This document shows positions 35,901-44,500 of a stretch of DNA of 64,000 bases, piece by piece. Each line of letters starts with the position of its first letter. Positions within the stretch are counted from its first letter, which is position 1. Origin of the DNA: Mesorhabditis belari (Eukaryota > Nematoda > Chromadorea > Rhabditida > Rhabditidae). The notes under the pieces are model-generated. The model saw only the letters and a list, made by a program, of their open reading frames with translations, was not told the DNA's origin and did no database searches. The translations under genes and the position numbers were made by a program. The DNA is taken from positions 454,001-518,000 of the forward strand of contig CAUEEP010000878.1 in NCBI GenBank assembly GCA_958450365.1, given 5' to 3'.

Positions 35901-36623
35901 TCTCTCAGAAACTAACCTTCATATCCGTTTTTTGGACCTTCGGAAAAAGAAAATTTAAGTAAAAATGTTATACAAACTATAGAAAATAAATAGTTTTTTA
36001 CAAATTTCGGGAGTGGGACAAATACGACCTTTTTTTGCGCACCCGGACATTTGCGCACCTTTTTTTCCGCACCTTGCCCATTAGCGCACCTTTTTCCGCA
36101 CCTTGCCCAGCAAAAAAAGCTCTGAAAAGCTAATATTAACCAATTTCTATTCCAAAAGTTGTTTTTCTAGGTAATCTTAGGGCGTAGAATCGAAATTTTG
36201 ACATATCAGAGCTTGTGGAAACAAACGAACGGAGTTATACAAAGAGAAAGATCGACAATTTTCTGTAATTTGATCTAGCCGCTTTGTCTTTCGAATCTTT
36301 CTTTCAAATTGGTTCCACACGCTCTGTTATGTCAAAATTTGAATTCGATACCCTTAAATTACCTAGAAAAACAACTTTTGGAATAGAAATTGGTTAATAT
36401 TAGCTTTTCAGAGCTTTTTTTGCTGGGCAAGGTGCGGAAAAAGGTGCGTTAATGGGCAAGGTGCGGAAAAAAAGGTGCGCAAATGTCCGGCTGCGCAAAA
36501 AAAAGGTCGCATTTGTCCCACTCCACAAATTTCATTGAAATTTGCATGAATTTACATGAATTTACCTCTCAAATTGCTGATCGCATCTTGCGCCTTTTTG
36601 AAAATATCCGAAAAAGCGCTCAT
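23957..36623 (-). CDS. TBC1D16: TBC1D16-like Rab GTPase-activating protein, 22 exons, about 777 aa
   Basis: Exons (start to end on the minus strand): 36623-36566, 34883-34783, 34119-33998, 33579-33519, 33323-33261, 31809-31720, 31482-31330, 30657-30543, 30210-30104, 30023-29930, 29885-29820, 29539-29430, 27610-27443, 27315-27167, 27122-26997, 26957-26865, 26081-25988, 25948-25829, 25741-25633, 25586-25489, 24290-24233, 24135-23957. Every junction keeps frame. N-terminal module aa 19-115 (YSKNNVCVH), Ser-rich linker, KILHFHHGGLDKL near 350, then a TBC domain at about 440-700. The GAP dual fingers are present: Arg508 in KDVVRTDR and Gln545 in VSYIQG; further TBC1D16 signatures are WCFVGLMQQT and LHIWEACW. 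Length nearly equals vertebrate TBC1D16 (about 767 aa). It should promote GTP hydrolysis by an endosomal Rab (Rab4 in vertebrates). The last exon runs into a MITE; a donor at 24064 could instead lead to an unseen final exon. Confidence 0.9.
24590..24765. repeat. GAAA microsatellite
   Basis: A purine-only tract of (GAAA)n with occasional G or T, in the intron before TBC1D16 exon 21. Confidence 0.95.
25240..25405. repeat. 21-bp tandem repeat of near-palindromes
   Basis: About eight copies of CAAGTCTTCAAGACTGACGTA. The AGTCTTCAAGACT core is nearly self-complementary. It lies in the intron between TBC1D16 exons 20 and 21. Confidence 0.9.
26205..26560 (+). repeat. Dispersed repeat ending in a tRNA-like sequence (copy 2)
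   Basis: Counterpart of 6640-6990. The tRNA-like part at 26392-26485 has GTAGTCTAGCGGATAGTGTG (D-arm side) and GGGTTCGAAACC (T-arm), with GGC/GCC acceptor remnants. It lies in the intron between TBC1D16 exons 16 and 17, in opposite transcription sense. Confidence 0.6.
26650..26730. repeat. 8-bp tandem repeat (GACGGACA)
   Basis: About nine copies, with GC content above its surroundings. Confidence 0.9.
27690..28385. mobile_element. Foldback element with tRNA-like core and internal 12-bp array (G2)
   Basis: The arms at 27700-27790 (CACGCTGATTCCGAAACTGC; CTGTCAAAAGTTATACGCG) and 28290-28380 (AACTTTTGACAGAGCAC; CGGAAAGCAGATTCGGAATC) are inverted. The core has GGCGGTGGCCAAGTGG (27838), about 14 copies of GACCTAGCTGAG, then CTCTGGTTCGAGTCC (28035). 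An opposite-strand tRNA-like half follows at 28190-28240 (CACTACCACTCGGCCACC). Confidence 0.75.
27872..28035. repeat. 12-bp array inside a tRNA-like sequence
   Basis: The unit GACCTAGCTGAG is almost perfect (one copy has GATCTAG). It occupies the interval between the D-arm-like and T-arm-like parts, where the anticodon and variable arms would be. Confidence 0.85.
28495..28925. mobile_element. Foldback element with GAGTAGCGTGCCGAGCG arms
   Basis: The left arm (AATTCAATCTCAACG, ATGAGTAGCGTGCCGAGCG) and right arm (CGCTCGGCACGCTACTCAT, TTGAGATTGAATTTATT) are inverted around a GTTGAAAGATTGAATCG core near 28690. A partial single-arm copy is at 29103-29207. Confidence 0.85.
30770..31055. repeat. 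12-bp array (CTATCAACTCGT)
   Basis: About 24 copies in two blocks that differ by C/G at one position (CTATGAACTCGT for six copies). It gives periodic false frames on both strands. It lies in the intron between TBC1D16 exons 7 and 8 and abuts a tRNA-like sequence at 31060-31160. Confidence 0.95.
31060..31165 (-). pseudogene. Degenerate tRNA-like sequence
   Basis: On the minus strand: CCGGTAGCCTAGTGGATAAAG (D-arm side), CCTAGTCTATCAAACGAC (middle) and TTTGGTTCAATTCCGCCC (T-arm side). The acceptor pairing is not convincing. Confidence 0.5.
32135..32220 (-). pseudogene. Degenerate tRNA-like sequence
   Basis: On the minus strand: GGACATCATGGTGTAGTGG, ATAAAGCGC, then TCGGGTTCGC. It looks like the 5' half of a tRNA with a damaged 3' half. 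Foldback-family arms (GGAAAGCTGATTCGGAATC) follow at 32310. Confidence 0.5.
32650..32945. repeat. CTTTTAGCTTTCTTAG repeat
   Basis: Irregular tandem repeats of AGCTTT/TCTTAGCTTTTAGC in the intron between TBC1D16 exons 5 and 6. Confidence 0.95.
33725..33805 (+). repeat. tRNA-like repeat, copy related to 58862-58945
   Basis: Both copies share GGCT..GGC..TTGGCCC/CTGGCTAAGAGCC, then GGTCAAG.(T)TTCAATCCC(G/A)CC, GCTAG, and then a common downstream ATTAGTTTTATTTTCC / CATTGGTTC.TTTTT stretch and CCTACATTTAG. This suggests a SINE-like unit with a tRNA-like head and a unique tail. Confidence 0.6.
33893..33966. repeat. Fragment of foldback family F
   Basis: Single-arm fragment reading TTGGACAACCCAACACTAAG through AGATTGCCAATGGCAAAGAG. 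Confidence 0.75.
34213..34760. mobile_element. MITE family A (copy 2)
   Basis: About 548 bp, matching 15313-15847 with few differences, including a 12-bp duplication (TTTTGTTGCAAG). It lies in the intron between TBC1D16 exons 2 and 3, close to the exon 2 donor. Confidence 0.85.
35155..35695. mobile_element. Foldback family F, composite copy
   Basis: Several alternating arms (GCCATTGGCAATCTAACTTT; CCAACACCAAGATATTTGAG) give a compound palindrome in TBC1D16 intron 1. Confidence 0.8.
36005..36527. mobile_element. Foldback element, about 520 bp, TBC1D16 intron 1
   Basis: The arms start GGAGTGGGACAAATACGACC and end GGTCGCATTTGTCCCACTCC. They include a tandem TTTTTCCGCACCTTGCCCA motif and a TTAACCAATTTCTATTCCAA segment, with the centre near 36265. 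It sits only about 40 bp from the exon 1 donor. Confidence 0.9.
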
Positions 36624-36638
36624 TTCATCAGCCTTTCA

Positions 36639-36647
36639 TCTAAAAGA
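36639..36647 (-). promoter_or_regulatory. Candidate spliced-leader acceptor of TBC1D16
   Basis: On the minus strand ATCTTTTAG precedes ATGAAAGGCTGATG and then the start ATG at 36623. The first ATG opens only a two-codon frame. Confidence 0.4.
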
Positions 36648-36984
36648 TTACCGATTTTTTTTCCGAAAGCTTTAAGACATCAAATTGAAAAATTTGCGCG
36701 ATTTCTCATTTTCGCATTTTTTCGGGAGAAACGTGGGAAATTTGGGCTTTTTGTGGGGGTTTTTTTTGCTGCTCGAAGCCGGCAAAAAGCCATTTTAATT
36801 TACGGGCGAAAAGAGAGGAGAAAAGTGGCGAAGAAAATGGATAGCTTTTAAAGATATTCAGAGAAATGAGGAAAAATTGTTTATAAGATTAAATTGTGGG
36901 CTTTTGAGGCAAAAATTGTATTGGGAATATCGGGATTTTGTAGGATTAGTAATTGATAATTTTGGAGTCAAAAAAAGTTATGAA

Positions 36985-37225
36985 TGAGAAGGGTAAGAAG
37001 GGTTTTTAAAGAGTAAGAAGGGGTTTTTAAAGGGTAAGAAGGGTTTTTAAAGAGTAAGAAGGGTTTTTAAAAGGTAAGAAGGGTTTTAAAGGAAGAAGGG
37101 CTTAAAGGGGAAGGGTTTTAAAAGGAAGAAGGGTCTAAAGGGAAGGGGTTTAAGGGTAAGAGGGTTTTAAGGGAAGTGGTTTTAAAAGGTAAGAAGGGTT
37201 TTTAAAAGGTAAGAAGGGTTTTAGA
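36985..37225. repeat. AAGGGTTTTTAAAGAGT-type repeat
   Basis: Irregular purine/T-rich tandem repeat of about 20-bp units (GGTAAGAAGGGTTTTTAAA). Confidence 0.85.
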
Positions 37226-37559
37226 AACTCGTTAAGCATCAAATTTTTGACTCAAAAAAGCTAAAGACGGTCAAATTTATTCAAAATCTACCATTTTTCG
37301 TTTATTTTATGCAAATAGCTTTTGTTATAGAGCAAGTTTTCAGCAACTTTGGCTAGCAACTTGATAAAACTTCTTTTAAAATCAAAAGCTAATATCAAAA
37401 GCTAGATTATCTGAATTCAATCTTGATCTAAAAGCATCTTCATTTCAAAATCCAGCTATGAGAAAAGCTATGAGAAAAGCTATGAGAAAAGCAACAAGCC
37501 AAATGAGATGGACCATTGAAGCGGCCACATTTTCACTCACTCTCTTCTATGAGATGGAT

Positions 37560-37640
37560 GGGAGACGGACAAAAAAAAGATGGCGGAATGGGGAGGGAAT
37601 CGATCCCCGGCTACTAAGGCCGCACAGGGCCCCCACCCAT
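37560..37640 (-). pseudogene. Degenerate tRNA-like sequence
   Basis: On the minus strand GCCTTAGTAGCCGGGGATCG and ATTCCCTCCCCATTCCGCCA resemble an anticodon stem and T-arm/acceptor, but a full cloverleaf cannot be drawn. Confidence 0.4.
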
Positions 37641-38094
37641 ACATAGGAAAGGCCTCGAGAGGGGAATTGAGAGAAGAGACATTCATCGAAGAGAGATGTG
37701 GGCACAGCACTCGGATCTCGGCTGACGGCCACGATCTGCTCTGGCAGAAAGGTCACTTTTTGAGAAAAGACTCAAGGATCGCTTTAAACGGGCTCTAGAA
37801 CTAAAATACTGGTCTTGCTTGGTCTTGGTCGGCTATAAACGAGGTCTTGGCCTCGTTTGTGGCCTAGAATTGAGGAAAGACTGAAGAGTAAGAGATTTCA
37901 ACCGGACATTAGAACCAAATTGGACAGGTAGGTCAGGTCTACGTCTTGCAGAGACAAGAGGTCAAAGCAAGGTACTAGCCTTGCTTTGACCCGGAAAAAA
38001 TTGCATTGGAAAATACTGGAGAGAGATCTAATGACAATTTATATCCAATTGCTAAGATAAATAAGACACAGCTAGCAATTCTAAATGGTTATCG

Positions 38095-38325
38095 GACATT
38101 TGATTGTAGCTCCGCCCCCTTTGCCAGCAATCTAAATTTGAGCTCAAATATCTTGGTGTTGGGATATCCAATTTAAATAGTTTTGGTATCATTAAATGCG
38201 CCAAGTCTTTCTCTATCGATTGGTACAAAACTATTTAAATTGGACAGTCCAACACCAAGATATGTGAGTTCAAAGTTAGATTGCCAATGGCAAAGAGGGC
38301 GGGAAACCTATCAAATGTCTCATAA
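38095..38325. mobile_element. Foldback family F (copy with CATTAAATGCG)
   Basis: Simple two-arm copy: GCTCCGCCCCCTTTGCC on the left, GCCAATGGCAAAGAGGGCGG on the right, with the centre at CTCTATCGATTGG. Confidence 0.85.
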
Positions 38326-38940
38326 TCATCCTGGATTATGACTCTTGACGATATCATTACCAAAGCTCAAAGAATCTCCAAAGTGTAGAAAGATTGAAAT
38401 TCATTGGCGTTCTTGACATTAACAATTACAGTTATGACAAAACACTGACAAAATTTAAACATCTGAATGTTTCAAAAAGATCGGAAATATGCTATAGCTG
38501 TTTTTAAAAACGTACAGCTGCATTTGTGAGCTTCATTGTGGAAGAATGCTCAAGAAACCTCATTTCCTTTCACGACTAATTATTGGTCGTCTTCTCTCTT
38601 GTTCTCTCGATAAAAGAAGAATGTGTCTACTTTCATCAAAAAGTCACAAATGAGGGCTGTTGATGGAAAGGTCGATTGCTCATCAATAAAATTTTATGTT
38701 TCCTTGGCTCGGGATCGGGAAACTTTTGCTCATCCAGCACGATAGTCACTATCATGCTGGATGAGCACGCCAAAACCGCACGCTCTGGCTAGTTTCTCCT
38801 TAATTGTGGATGTCAAAAGCCGAGAAATTTTAGATAAATAGATTCTGTTGAGAATATGCTAGTTATTTTATATCGTAGTTGTAATAGTTGTTTTAATAGT
38901 TGCTTTAAATCATTTCCCACAGATTATTTATTTGTTAACT

Positions 38941-39209
38941 TACCGTAAATACTGTAATAGTACCCCAACCCCCTCGTACAGTCGCGTAGTCGCAAATTTT
39001 CTAGTATTTCATTTTTTTCAAAGCACCCGTACTTTCAAAAAATGCGTCTTTGGTATCAAAAAATAGCCCTGAAATTCAGGGCTATTTTTTGATACCTAAG
39101 CGCGCATTGTAGCATAAACCAGTGTCGAGAAAAACTCGTTCAAAGCTAGACTACGCAACACTCCGCACCGTCATTATGGGGGTGGGGTACTATTACAGTA
39201 TTTACGGTA
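38941..39209. mobile_element. MITE with ACCGTAAATACT termini (copy 2)
   Basis: Same termini and internal AAAAATAGCCCTGAAATTC foldback as 9210-9484, clearly the same family. Confidence 0.85.
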
Positions 39210-39629
39210 AGTGTTTTCTAAAGTCTGAATCTTTTATCTACCCTATTTGCTCGCCATTTCACTTCATTGTTTCTCTTTTGCCAAATTCCTGGTCGAACTT
39301 TTGTTTTGAAAAGGATTTCCGAATATTTCGTTTGTTCAACTTGGTTCTCTTCTTTGGCTTTTGACATCCACAATCAACGAGAAACTGGCCAGAGCGTGCG
39401 GTTTTGGACGAGTGCTATAAGACAATGTGTTACCACTGCTACAACACTCATTTGTCAGAGTTGTTCCAGAGTTTTTGGCCAGATTCAGGGTTTTTCTTCC
39501 TTGTCTTTCTTCTTTCTTGTCTTTCTTCTTCCTTTCTTACTTCTTCCTAGACTTCGCCTTTCCCAGGTCTGATCGACAAAAAGTCCCAATAAAGTAAAGA
39601 AATGAATAGGCAAATAATTTAGAACCAAA

Positions 39630-39692
39630 CGGAATTGAACCCTTCTGCTTACCGGGCAGATACTCTACCACTGAGCTATTGGCACCTTCTTT
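39630..39692 (-). pseudogene. Degenerate tRNA-like sequence with good acceptor and anticodon stems
   Basis: On the minus strand GTGCCAA pairs with TTGGTTC except for one mismatch and one wobble. GCTC/GAGT D-stem and TCTGC/GCAGA anticodon stem form, with loop CCGGTAA. The variable loop is missing and the T-stem is short, so function is doubtful. The same loop word recurs at 41213. Confidence 0.55.
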
Positions 39693-40619
39693 ACCCAAGA
39701 AATAGGAAAGACAAGGAAAAGAAAACTAGCATATTCCCAACAGAATCTATTTATCTAAAATTTCTCGACTTTTGACATCCACAATTAATGAGAAACTGGC
39801 CAGAGCGTGCGGTTTTGGACGAGTGCTATAAGACAATGTGTTACCACTGCTACAACACTCATTTGTCAGAGTTGTTCCAGAGTTTTTGGCCAGATCCAGG
39901 ATCCTAGACTTTGCCTTTCCCAGGTTCTTCAACGTTTCTTCAACTTCAACTCAAATTGTATCATCAAAATCAAGGATATCAAGGAAACACATAAATAAAC
40001 ATAAATATACTACAAATTCAAATGATTATGCCCCATATTGTATACTATTTTCTTTATAACATCTTTATTTACCAAGCTCATGAAAATTTTCGAAAAACAA
40101 AAGAAAACTGAAGCACTTCATGACCAGTAGATGAGCAAATACAACAAATTCGAAAAAAAAAAAATAAATGCACAATGTGTGCTACCTTCGTGCAAAAATT
40201 TTCGAGCACTTCTCAAAAAGAAACTTTTCACCTGTATATAGGCGGGAAACCTTTCAGATTTCCAAATAAATATTCATCAGATAAGTTATCGAAAAAAAGA
40301 GAGCAATGGAATGCTAGTGGATTCGTCAAAAGAGAGAAAATGATGAAGGAAACGCCTAAAATATTCAGTGAAGTGGAAAAATATTCACGTTGAGGGAAGC
40401 GATTCACCGACAAAGATCTGGGAGAAGATTTAGAGGGAATTTTTTGGGATTTACTTCCAAGTTTACTGGTTTAAAAGTTGAGCATTTAAGAAACGATATT
40501 GAGCTGAAGAAAATCAAAAAAAAAAACTTGAAACATGAAAACAAAGTGTTTACAAAAGTTTGTTGATTTTGATTTTGAACCAGATTGATTTTGAGTTTAA
40601 TTCTGAAGAGAAAGCTTTA

Positions 40620-40970
40620 CATAAACTGGTGGAAAGTACTGTAGCCAAGTTGTCTTATGGTAAGGTAAACTGGTAGAAAGTACTGTAGTCAAGTTGTCTT
40701 AGGGTAAGGTAAACTGGTAGAAAGTACTATAGCCAAGTTGTCTTACGGTAAGGCAAACTGGTGGAAAGTACTGTAGTCAAGTTGTCTTAGGGTAAGGTAA
40801 ACTGGTGGAAAGTACTGTCGCCAAGTTAGCTTACGGTAAGGTAAACTAGTAGAAAGTACTGTAGTCAAGTTGTCTTATGGTAAGGCAAACTGGTAGAAAG
40901 TACTGTAGTCAAGTTGTCTTAGGGGAAGGTAAACTGGTGGAAAGTACTGTAGCCAAGTTGTCTTACCGCG
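40620..40970. repeat. 43-bp minisatellite
   Basis: About eight copies of a unit containing GGTAAACTGGTGGAAAGTAC and GTAGCCAAGTTGTCTTA. Confidence 0.9.
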
Positions 40971-41177
40971 TCTTACAAGTTGTCTTCTAAAGCCAAAGAA
41001 AAATAGTTTCAAGTGCTAGAATTGAAAATGTTAATTTTAACTGAAGACTTTAAAGATTACTGTAGTAAAGCCAGAGATTGTAAAGATTACTGTAGTAAAG
41101 CCCTTTACAGTATCGTTAACTTGAGTCTAGCTTATTTCCTCTTTCTTTGCCATTCCTTACTTTACTAGTAAAGAGAT

Positions 41178-41395
41178 ACCGAATAGCTCAGTGGTTAGAG
41201 CATTGGCCCGGTAAGGAAGTAAGGAAGTAAGGAAGTAAGGAAGTAAGGAAAGTAAGGAAAGCCGGAAAGCCGGAAAGCAAGGAAAGTAAGGAAAGCCGGA
41301 AAGCAAGGAAAGCCGGAAAACAAGGAAAGCAAGGAAAGCAAGGAAAGCAAAGAAAGCCCGGGTTCAATCCCCTTACCGGAAATCTTTCTTTGCCA
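41178..41395 (+). pseudogene. tRNA-like sequence split by a GGAAGTAA repeat array
   Basis: The 5' part (41178-41216) has ATAGCTCAGTGGTTAGAGC and CCCGGTAAGG. The 3' part (41356-41392) has GCCCGGGTTCAATCCC and CCTTACCGG. About 140 bp of GGAAGTAA/GGAAAGCC repeats separate them, growing out of the GTAAGGAAG at the anticodon-arm position. TACCG/CCTTACCGG suggests residual acceptor pairing. Confidence 0.6.
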
Positions 41396-41408
41396 TTCCT
41401 TACTTTAC

Positions 41409-41414
41409 TTTATT
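41409..41414 (-). terminator. Candidate polyadenylation signal of the BCMO-like gene
   Basis: AATAAA on the minus strand about 120 bp after the stop codon at 41535. Confidence 0.4.
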
Positions 41415-41534
41415 AACCTAACTTGTTTGGAATTTTCATTTACATTACTTTTACATTACATTTACACAAAAAACCTTTTAAAACTGTTATTTAGTCACTT
41501 TGTTTTCAGCTTTTAAATAGAAAAGAAAGAAAAA

Positions 41535-44500
41535 TCACAAATTATTCGAATTACGAGTAGTTGGAGTTGATGGAGTGGGGGTTACTTGAGTGGGAGCTGG
41601 TCGAAGAGCTGGTCGAACAAGTGGTGTCTCGACTCCAGTCAACCCACGATTCACTCGTCCCAAACGGAAACGTTCCGCATACGAATTAGCCAATGGGGCT
41701 ACCCACCTAAAATGTGAATAATTCAAAAAAAAAATTCACAAGAATGAAGATAGAACTGAAGCTTAGCAAAGTATAGAGTTGTTTAGTTGAAAATGATACA
41801 CTTTTTCAATCAAAAATCTCAAAGATCGGGCTAACTCCCTGTTTTTGAATCAAATTTATTTAAAAAGTGCATCATTTTCCAACTTAACAACTCAATAGCT
41901 TGATTATTGTATTAGCTTTTAAAAGTGTTTCAACTCAAATTAGGTAATTAGTTAGATTTTCTAGTTATGAGATCAAAAACTAAAGAAAATGTCATTAACT
42001 GAAAGTGGTAGAAGTGATAGGAAAGCGTGGGGGAAAGCGATAGAAACGAAACCAGGCATCACACGATAGTCAGCTCACTTGGCCGCTTTCTTTCCCTGTT
42101 GAAGGCACAACTCGTGCGAGATCGCTGTGAACACCTGGAATATTCGTGTTAATAGAAATTTAAGAGATTCAAGAGATAAGAGGTTCATCCATTAGGCTTT
42201 TGCATCTGAAATGTCCTCGACTTTGTCAAGACCTTAGTCTCTCATTTCACCATGAATCTGTCTTATTTTTTGGCAGTAGACAATAGCCATAAGAACTATC
42301 ATAATATGAAAGATTTGGGCACATACTATGGTGGATTGACTAAGAAAAGGCAGTTGGAAAAGGCAGCTGAAAAAGGCAGCTGGAAAAGGCAGCTTTTATA
42401 TAGCCAAATTCAAATAGTTTCGTAGCGAAATACGGATTTTACACGCATATAAAACTCTAACTTGCCACAGCAACTCGTTTTCAGTTAATTTGTCACAGAA
42501 TGAGCTCATATTCTAAAATTAAATAATACGTTATCCTTCTATTACATAATACCAAAAAAATGAGCGAAATCCATAGCGAAATGAGAGATTTAGGTCATGT
42601 TTGATTTCACGCCATTTCCTATCGATTTCCTGTATCTAGATACCCACTTTACAGCATCTTTAACACATTTACGACGATCATTTTTAGTGTCAGCTCAAGT
42701 TTTCAAGGATTTTTGTTATTAAGGAAAGTTGTTATTAGTTCTAACTTTGTGCTAGTTTTCAAGAGAAGATTCAGGGCTATCGAATCATTATAATAGTTTA
42801 GTTTATCTTTGAATGCTCACCAAATTATTACCAAAACAGTTAACGACTACGCGACTGGACGCTCAAAATACCGTTGTTTTGAATGTGTTAACTTCGAAAA
42901 TGAATCAGCAGTGAATACCTTTGGCAACCATCGACACAATGCGTTGATTGTCTCCTCATAGATATCCTCAATCGCTGTTGTTCCATTTCTTTGATTCTCA
43001 ACCGTTATCTGATTAGTGACAACGGGGGAAACCTAAAAAAAACAATAGACATTGGCGTTAGAAAACGTTTTTCTTTCCACTCACAACTGGTGGCGGTTTA
43101 ATGGCCACTTTCTCGCCACTGATCGGCGGGAAAACTGGTGGGATCGTTGCCTGCTTTGAGCGGAGCTGTAAATGAAAAATCTCATTGATTTATTTTTAGA
43201 AACTCACCACTTTAGCCCACCACGGTTCTTCAGTAGAAGCACTGGCTAAAGGCCACCATCGCGGGATTCGTGGAGTAGTTGTCGGTGGTGGAGCTGAAAA
43301 GCAGGAGGAGTTGACTTACAGGAGCTGACTAGATGATCGTTTAAGCAGAGTCAGGGCCAGGTCAAAAGCCAGGGCTAGGCCAAAAGCCAGGCCCAGGTCA
43401 AAAGCCAGGGCCAGGCTAAAAGCGGAGGGGATACGGATGATGGAAATTAGCATGCTTCTTTTGTGTGGTGGCGCGGAAAATATACAAAAGTACTGATTTC
43501 GGTTTTGTTGCCTGAGTTTGGTCGTCATTCAAAATATTAGATTGGCCCATAAGCCATTAGAGACTTTTTTCTACAAGCGTTTATAAATGACAAATTCACC
43601 AATTGATTTACAATTGGCTCCATTAGAAAGGCCTAATATTTTTCTACAAAATAACGTTCGAATCTTATGAAAATGTTTTGTTTATGGTTTTTTTATGGAC
43701 GCATGAAGTCGGGTAGTCAAAAAAGGCGACAACCCGAAGACGCAATTTAGGCACTTTGGTTCACCGATTTGCGGATTGTACGATACAGCTAATACAGCGA
43801 TCCCACAGCTAATTGTAAGATATGCGATGGTTGGGGTTTTGATTTTGTATCTAACTTGTCATAAAACTCTACCAGTAGTTGTTCTTTGTGTTGTCGAAGT
43901 CGAATATGGAGTCCATTTTTGTGTGGTCACCGTTTGCGGCCGGAAAGTCGTCTTTACGCTTTGTGGGTTCTGACGAAGTGACTGTGCTGTCTAAAAATTA
44001 GTTTTTAAAACTATACTTTGCGAACTTTAAACTTAAACTTACCGTTGTTGCTTTAGCAGTTGTTGTGGTAGTCGTGGACGTGGAGGTTGTTGTCGTTGTG
44101 GTGCTTGAAGTTGTTGGAGTGTTGAAGATCTTGGTGGACATGAATTGCTAAAGCTTTTTAATAAGTTAAGTCATTTTTAACGTTTAGTTTTTATGAATAT
44201 GAATATGAATATGAATATCAACATCAATACCAATATCAACATCAATACCAACATCAACATCAACATCAATATCAATATCAACATCAATATCAATATCAAT
44301 ATCAACATCAATATCAACATCAATATCAACATCAACATCAATATCAACATCAACATCAATATCAACATCAATATCAATACCAATACCAATACCAATATCA
44401 GTATCAATATCAATATCAATATCAACATCAATATCAACATCAATACCAACATCAACATCAACATCAATATCAATATCAACATCAATATCAATATCAATAT

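Larger units (their letters stand above)
38770..39945. repeat. Inverted and direct copies of a CACGCTCTGGC repeat
   Basis: A block around 38775-38870 is inverted relative to 39735-39815 (ACATCCACAATTAATGAG; TCTATTTATCTAAAATTTC). A 125-bp block (GTGCGGTTTTGGACGAGTGC to TTTTTGGCCAGAT) occurs directly at 39385-39488 and 39800-39900. A strong hairpin (TGCTCATCCAGCA.GATAG) lies at 38728-38770. Confidence 0.7.
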
